A stretch of DNA of 64,000 nucleotides from Anaerolineae bacterium (lineage in GTDB: Bacteria; Chloroflexota; Anaerolineae; Caldilineales; Caldilineaceae). A program made the position numbers and the translations under genes. Every line of letters begins with the position of its first letter. The first letter of the stretch is position 1. A model generated the notes under the pieces. The model was not told the origin of the DNA. It did no database searches and saw nothing but the letters and a program-made list of their open reading frames with translations. The DNA is taken from positions 1-64,000 of the forward strand of contig JAUIHI010000031.1 in NCBI GenBank assembly GCA_030432295.1. The letters run 5' to 3'. This document shows, in pieces, positions 61,391-64,000 of this stretch.

Positions 61391-61888
61391 ATGACCGCAC
61401 TCCTCTCGCTCCTGCTTGTCGTGCACGTACTCTCTGTCATTTTCTGGGTTGGCACTACACTGTTTATGCTTTTCTTTGTGGAACCGACTGTCGCTGCGCT
61501 GGGTCCAGATGGGGGCAAATTTATGCAGAAGTTGATTGGCGGAACACCTCTCAGTTCAGCCCTGGCCGCCACCGCAATTTTGACTGTTCTGACTGGGCTG
61601 GCGATGTATGGGCCCGTCACCGCCAACTCGCTGGATGTGATGCTGGGCGCACGTCTTCCCCTGACCATCGGTGCGATCGCCGGTATTCTCTCGGCCATCA
61701 CCGGCGGGGCCATAAACGGGCGAGCGTCGGCGCGGATGGAGGCCCTGGGCAAGGAGATTGCAGCCAAGAAGGGTCCACCCGCGCCGGAGCAGTTGGCCGA
61801 AATGCAGAAGCTCCAGGCCACTTTGCGCCAGGGCAGTCGTATCACAGCCATTTTGATGGTGATTGCGGTGGTGGGGATGACCTGGTAG
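61391..61888 (+). CDS. Four-helix integral membrane protein, CopD/DUF2269-like
   Basis: Membrane protein of 165 residues with four hydrophobic segments. The first, LLSLLLVVHVLSVIFWVGTT, carries the His-x-x-Ser and W-V-G-T pattern common to CopD/YozB/DUF2269 proteins, some of which bind haem or copper. LDVMLGARLPLTIGAIAGIL and ITAILMVIAVVGMTW are further helices; a charged loop of 40 residues separates the last two. The ATG at 61391 follows AAAGAAAGG. It is probably co-transcribed with the cupredoxin and handles copper or electrons. Confidence 0.75.
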   Translation: MTALLSLLLVVHVLSVIFWVGTTLFMLFFVEPTVAALGPDGGKFMQKLIGGTPLSSALAATAILTVLTGLAMYGPVTANSLDVMLGARLPLTIGAIAGILSAITGGAINGRASARMEALGKEIAAKKGPPAPEQLAEMQKLQATLRQGSRITAILMVIAVVGMTW

Positions 61889-62148
61889 ACGATAGGGGAT
61901 GACAGAGGCAGAAGTCTGAACTACAGAGCCGGAAATGAAACGTGAAATCGCAGCACAGAGTAGTACCTGCACCCAACAGCGGAAAATTCTGGCCCGATTG
62001 ATAGCGTTCTACAGGCAGATCAACCGACCGTTATAGATTCCGTAATATTGGCCCGGAATACTGTTTGTCGGAGTAGGTTGTTCACAATACAATTCCTTGA
62101 CGTATACAGTGCAACTGTCACAAAATCCCACACAGGAGAAGAAGAAAG
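61889..62148. other. Intergenic region without a detectable gene
   Basis: No open frame, tRNA or repeat of the families above was seen. ACAGGAGAAGAAGAAAG just before 62149 is the ribosome binding site of the following gene. Confidence 0.6.
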
Positions 62149-62553
62149 ATGGCAAAAATCGCAGCAATCGAAGGCATCGGGGATGTCATGGCCGGAAAAC
62201 TGTCCGCAGCCGGTATCACCACCACCGACGGGCTGTTGACCGCCTGCGCCACGGTAGCCGGTCGCAAAGAGCTGGCGGCCAAGACCGGTCTGGATGCGTC
62301 CAAACTGCTGGGTTGGGCCAACCGGGCGGACCTCTTCCGCCTCAAAGGCATTGGCAGCCAATACTCGGATCTGCTGGAAGCCGCGGGCGTGGACACTGTG
62401 CCCGAACTGGCCCAGCGCAACGCCGAGAATCTGCACGCCAAAATGGCCGAAGTCAATGCAGCGAAGAAACTGGTGCGCCAATTGCCCACCCTGCGTTCGG
62501 TCCAGGCGTGGGTGGCCCAGGCCAAAGAACTGCCCCGGATGATTGGATATTAG
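62149..62553 (+). CDS. Helix-hairpin-helix protein (DUF4332)
   Basis: Small protein of 134 residues with two helix-hairpin-helix segments, AAIEGIGDVMAGKLSAAGIT and FRLKGIGSQYSDLLEAAGVD, spaced as in DUF4332. HhH units usually bind DNA without sequence preference. An AGGAGAAGAAGAAAG ribosome binding site stands before the ATG. The gene is monocistronic, with a 36-bp palindrome just after its stop. A role in nucleoid or repair functions is possible but unproven. Confidence 0.85.
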   Translation: MAKIAAIEGIGDVMAGKLSAAGITTTDGLLTACATVAGRKELAAKTGLDASKLLGWANRADLFRLKGIGSQYSDLLEAAGVDTVPELAQRNAENLHAKMAEVNAAKKLVRQLPTLRSVQAWVAQAKELPRMIGY

Positions 62554-62570
62554 GCGACTCTAAAAGAGAT

Positions 62571-62606
62571 GAAGAGATGATAGGGAACGTTCCCTATCAT
62601 CTCTTC
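62571..62606. terminator. Perfect 36-bp palindromic terminator
   Basis: GAAGAGATGATAGGGAAC is followed immediately by its exact reverse complement. It lies between converging genes and overlaps the last codons of the aminotransferase gene on the minus strand. Confidence 0.75.
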
Positions 62607-63706
62607 GCTTTTCGTCTTTCCATCCCTTCACCAACCACAGCCTCCAGCACATCCATCCCCTGCGCCAACAGTTCCATACGCGCCTGATTGCCCATATGTC
62701 CTATGCGAAAAACCTTCCCGGCCAGAGGGCCGTAATTGCCGCCTACGGCCATTCCCTGTGCCCGCAGGGCGGCATCAAACTCCGGCCAGCTCCAGCCATC
62801 GGGGATGTGGGCCGCAGTGACAGTCGGGGAAGCGTTCTCCTCGCGTCGGGGATAGAGAGCCACATCCATCCCGGCCAGCCGCTGGCGACAGTAGGCGGCC
62901 ACCTGTGCGTGTCGTGCGTAGACGGCTGGCAGTCCCTCGTCCAACAGCAGTTGACATCCCGTATGCAGCGCGGCCAGCCCTTGCCAGTTGTGGGTATAGG
63001 GCAGATAGCGCTGGGCCGGGCCATCCCGCCAGGGAGCGAGCGCGTCGTAGCCCACATAAGCCACTTCGGCCACCGCTTCCCAAGCCCGCTGGCTGACCGT
63101 CACCATCGAAAGTGTGGGCAGCAGACTCAGCACCTTCTGGCTGCCCAATAGCCCCAAATCGATCTGACACTCGTCCACCTGCACAGGGACACCGCCCCCG
63201 CTGGCAACAAAATCCACGTAAAAAAGCGCGTCCACCTCTCGGCTAATCGCGCCCAATTCGGCCAAGGGCGTCAGTGTCCCGCTGGGCGTCTCGCAGTGGA
63301 CCGCAGTGATCAGTTTGGGCTGAAAGCGCCGGGCCGCGGCCCGCACCCTGTCCGGATCCGGGATGTCGTCGTAGCCGAAGCCAACGGTCTCCACCACCGC
63401 GCCCAACTGAGCGGCCATCTCGCCGATGCCGTAGCCAAAAAGACCGTTCGCCACCGCCAGTACCCGGTCGCCGGGGCGCAGCACACTCTTCAGCGCGGCC
63501 CACAGAGCCAGCATCCCTTCGCCGCTGTGGAGGGTAACGTCCTTCTCCGTTTCGAGAATTTCCTGCAATTGGCCTTCGCAGGCCGCGTAGAGTTCAAAGA
63601 AATCGGCCTCCAAATCCGGGCTGCCGTAGTCGGTCAGATAGGCTTCCCGCACAGCCTGGGGCACAGAGACCGGGCCAGGGACGAGGGGAATGGGATAGGT
63701 TTGCAT
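62597..63706 (-). CDS. Alanine-glyoxylate aminotransferase family protein (class V)
   Basis: PLP-dependent class V aminotransferase of 369 residues. LVPGPVSVPQAVREAYLTDY is the family's N-terminal loop; LHSGEGMLALWAALKSVLRPG forms the cofactor phosphate site; FYVDFVASGGG holds the ring aspartate; and LLGSQKVLSLLP carries the Schiff-base lysine. Members interconvert alanine, serine or purine catabolites with glyoxylate. AAGGAG 7 bases upstream fixes the ATG at 63706; the open frame to 63811 translates heptamer repeats and is not used. Confidence 0.92.
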   Translation of the reverse strand: MQTYPIPLVPGPVSVPQAVREAYLTDYGSPDLEADFFELYAACEGQLQEILETEKDVTLHSGEGMLALWAALKSVLRPGDRVLAVANGLFGYGIGEMAAQLGAVVETVGFGYDDIPDPDRVRAAARRFQPKLITAVHCETPSGTLTPLAELGAISREVDALFYVDFVASGGGVPVQVDECQIDLGLLGSQKVLSLLPTLSMVTVSQRAWEAVAEVAYVGYDALAPWRDGPAQRYLPYTHNWQGLAALHTGCQLLLDEGLPAVYARHAQVAAYCRQRLAGMDVALYPRREENASPTVTAAHIPDGWSWPEFDAALRAQGMAVGGNYGPLAGKVFRIGHMGNQARMELLAQGMDVLEAVVGEGMERRKAKR

Positions 63707-63721
63707 TGGCTGGCTCCTTGG

Positions 63722-63804
63722 GATTGGTGATTGGAGACTTGGGACTTGGGACTGGGAACCGGGGATCGGTACAGGCCGTCTGCCGTCTGCAGTCCGCCGT
63801 CGTC
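63722..63804. repeat. Composite heptanucleotide repeat block (two families)
   Basis: GATTGGT-GATTGGA-GACTTGG-GACTTGG-GACTGGG-AACCGGG-GATCGG is followed 6 bases later by CGTCTGC-CGTCTGC-AGTCCGC-CGTCGTC. This is the only place where the GATTGGR and AGACGGC families adjoin. It fills the gap upstream of the aminotransferase gene. Confidence 0.75.
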
Positions 63805-63836
63805 CTAGCATTGTAGCACAGAGCGCCCCTCTCTGT

Positions 63837-63863
63837 TGACGATAACCCCATCCCGGCTATAAT
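63837..63863 (+). promoter_or_regulatory. Near-consensus sigma-70 promoter, possibly giving a leaderless mRNA
   Basis: TTGACG at 63837-63842 and TATAAT at 63858-63863 are separated by 15-16 bases. Seven bases follow before the ATG at 63871, where transcription would begin. Confidence 0.7.
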
Positions 63864-63870
63864 AGGACGG

Positions 63871-64000
63871 ATGACTACGACGACACAAACCGCAACCTCA
63901 ACCGAATCCGCTCTACCCGACGCCGCGCCCCTGCCCGACGCCATCTGCGCCCGCAACAGCCTCTTCCTGTCCGGCCCCTTTGGCACGGGCAAGACCAGCG
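63871..64000 (+). CDS. P-loop ATPase/GTPase or helicase-type protein, partial (cut by window end)
   Basis: Only the first 43 codons are in the window. After a Thr/Ala/Pro-rich head (TESALPDAAPLPDAI) the sequence reads SLFLSGPFGTGKTS, a Walker A nucleotide-binding loop. The segment would suit an AAA-type ATPase or a UvrD-type helicase or nuclease; it cannot be assigned further. The gene is transcribed divergently from the aminotransferase, with a strong promoter ending just before the ATG. Confidence 0.7.
   Translation, partial: MTTTTQTATSTESALPDAAPLPDAICARNSLFLSGPFGTGKTS

Overview
The window is a stretch of high-GC bacterial chromosome, most likely from a Chloroflexota of the Anaerolineae/Caldilineae type. 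This is an inference from several signs taken together: Ala/Glu/Pro-rich linkers behind the lipoboxes of solute-binding lipoproteins, Thr/Pro-rich secreted proteins (one with a C-terminal YLPVIM-like motif), a divergent chaperonin paralogue, many carbohydrate-type ABC permeases without local ATPases, and canonical sigma-70 promoters. No rRNA, prophage or CRISPR array is present. About 56 genes or gene remnants can be supported, with three tRNA genes.

Layout. 0.1-3 kb: an SDR oxidoreductase, an MFS exporter and a minus-strand tRNA cluster, Ser(UGA)-Ser(GCU)-Arg(GCG). 3-4.5 kb: an AT-rich, probably acquired membrane-protein gene and a hairpin-rich stretch. 4.5-21 kb: a sugar or sugar-acid catabolic island. 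It has two CUT1 ABC importers on opposite strands (solute-binding protein plus two permeases each), an MlrC-type protein, two amidohydrolases, a SelA/DgaE-like PLP enzyme, an acetyl-xylan-esterase-type hydrolase with a nucleophile-less paralogue, and an enolase-superfamily enzyme. 21-25 kb: a BNR-repeat protein and a divergent GroEL. 25-32 kb: an M24 peptidase and two convergent peptide-type ABC operons. The left one has been wrecked by a deletion that fuses the start of its binding protein to the end of its first permease. 32-36 kb: a second enolase-superfamily enzyme, a YghZ-type aldo-keto reductase and a sugar isomerase-like TIM barrel.

36-41 kb: a histidine kinase/response regulator pair downstream of a small membrane protein, a secreted Thr/Pro-rich protein, ApbE and a ferric-reductase-like haem membrane protein, probably an electron-transfer module. 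41-46 kb: a Gfo/Idh oxidoreductase, a DUF433/DUF5615 toxin-antitoxin pair, an anaerobic sulfatase-maturase-like radical SAM protein with a SEC-C tail, a MATE exporter and a coiled-coil protein. 46-56 kb: two GT39-type membrane glycosyltransferases, two SH3b lipoproteins, ribosomal protein L9, MscS and a C26 amidohydrolase. 56-64 kb: a large secreted M28 peptidase, a frameshifted deoxynucleoside kinase, SnoaL-like and DinB proteins, a copper-type membrane pair, a helix-hairpin-helix protein, an alanine-glyoxylate-type aminotransferase and the start of a P-loop gene cut by the window edge.

The most distinctive signal lies between the genes. Intergenic DNA is full of perfect long hairpins and dispersed repeats: heptanucleotide tandem repeats resembling cyanobacterial STRR sequences (also found inside coding regions), a roughly 110-bp composite repeat in three copies, inverted CACTGATAAACAC-type elements, and a 147-bp element with 16-bp terminal inverted repeats and an internal stem. 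Strong hairpins also separate binding-protein from permease genes in all three intact ABC operons.
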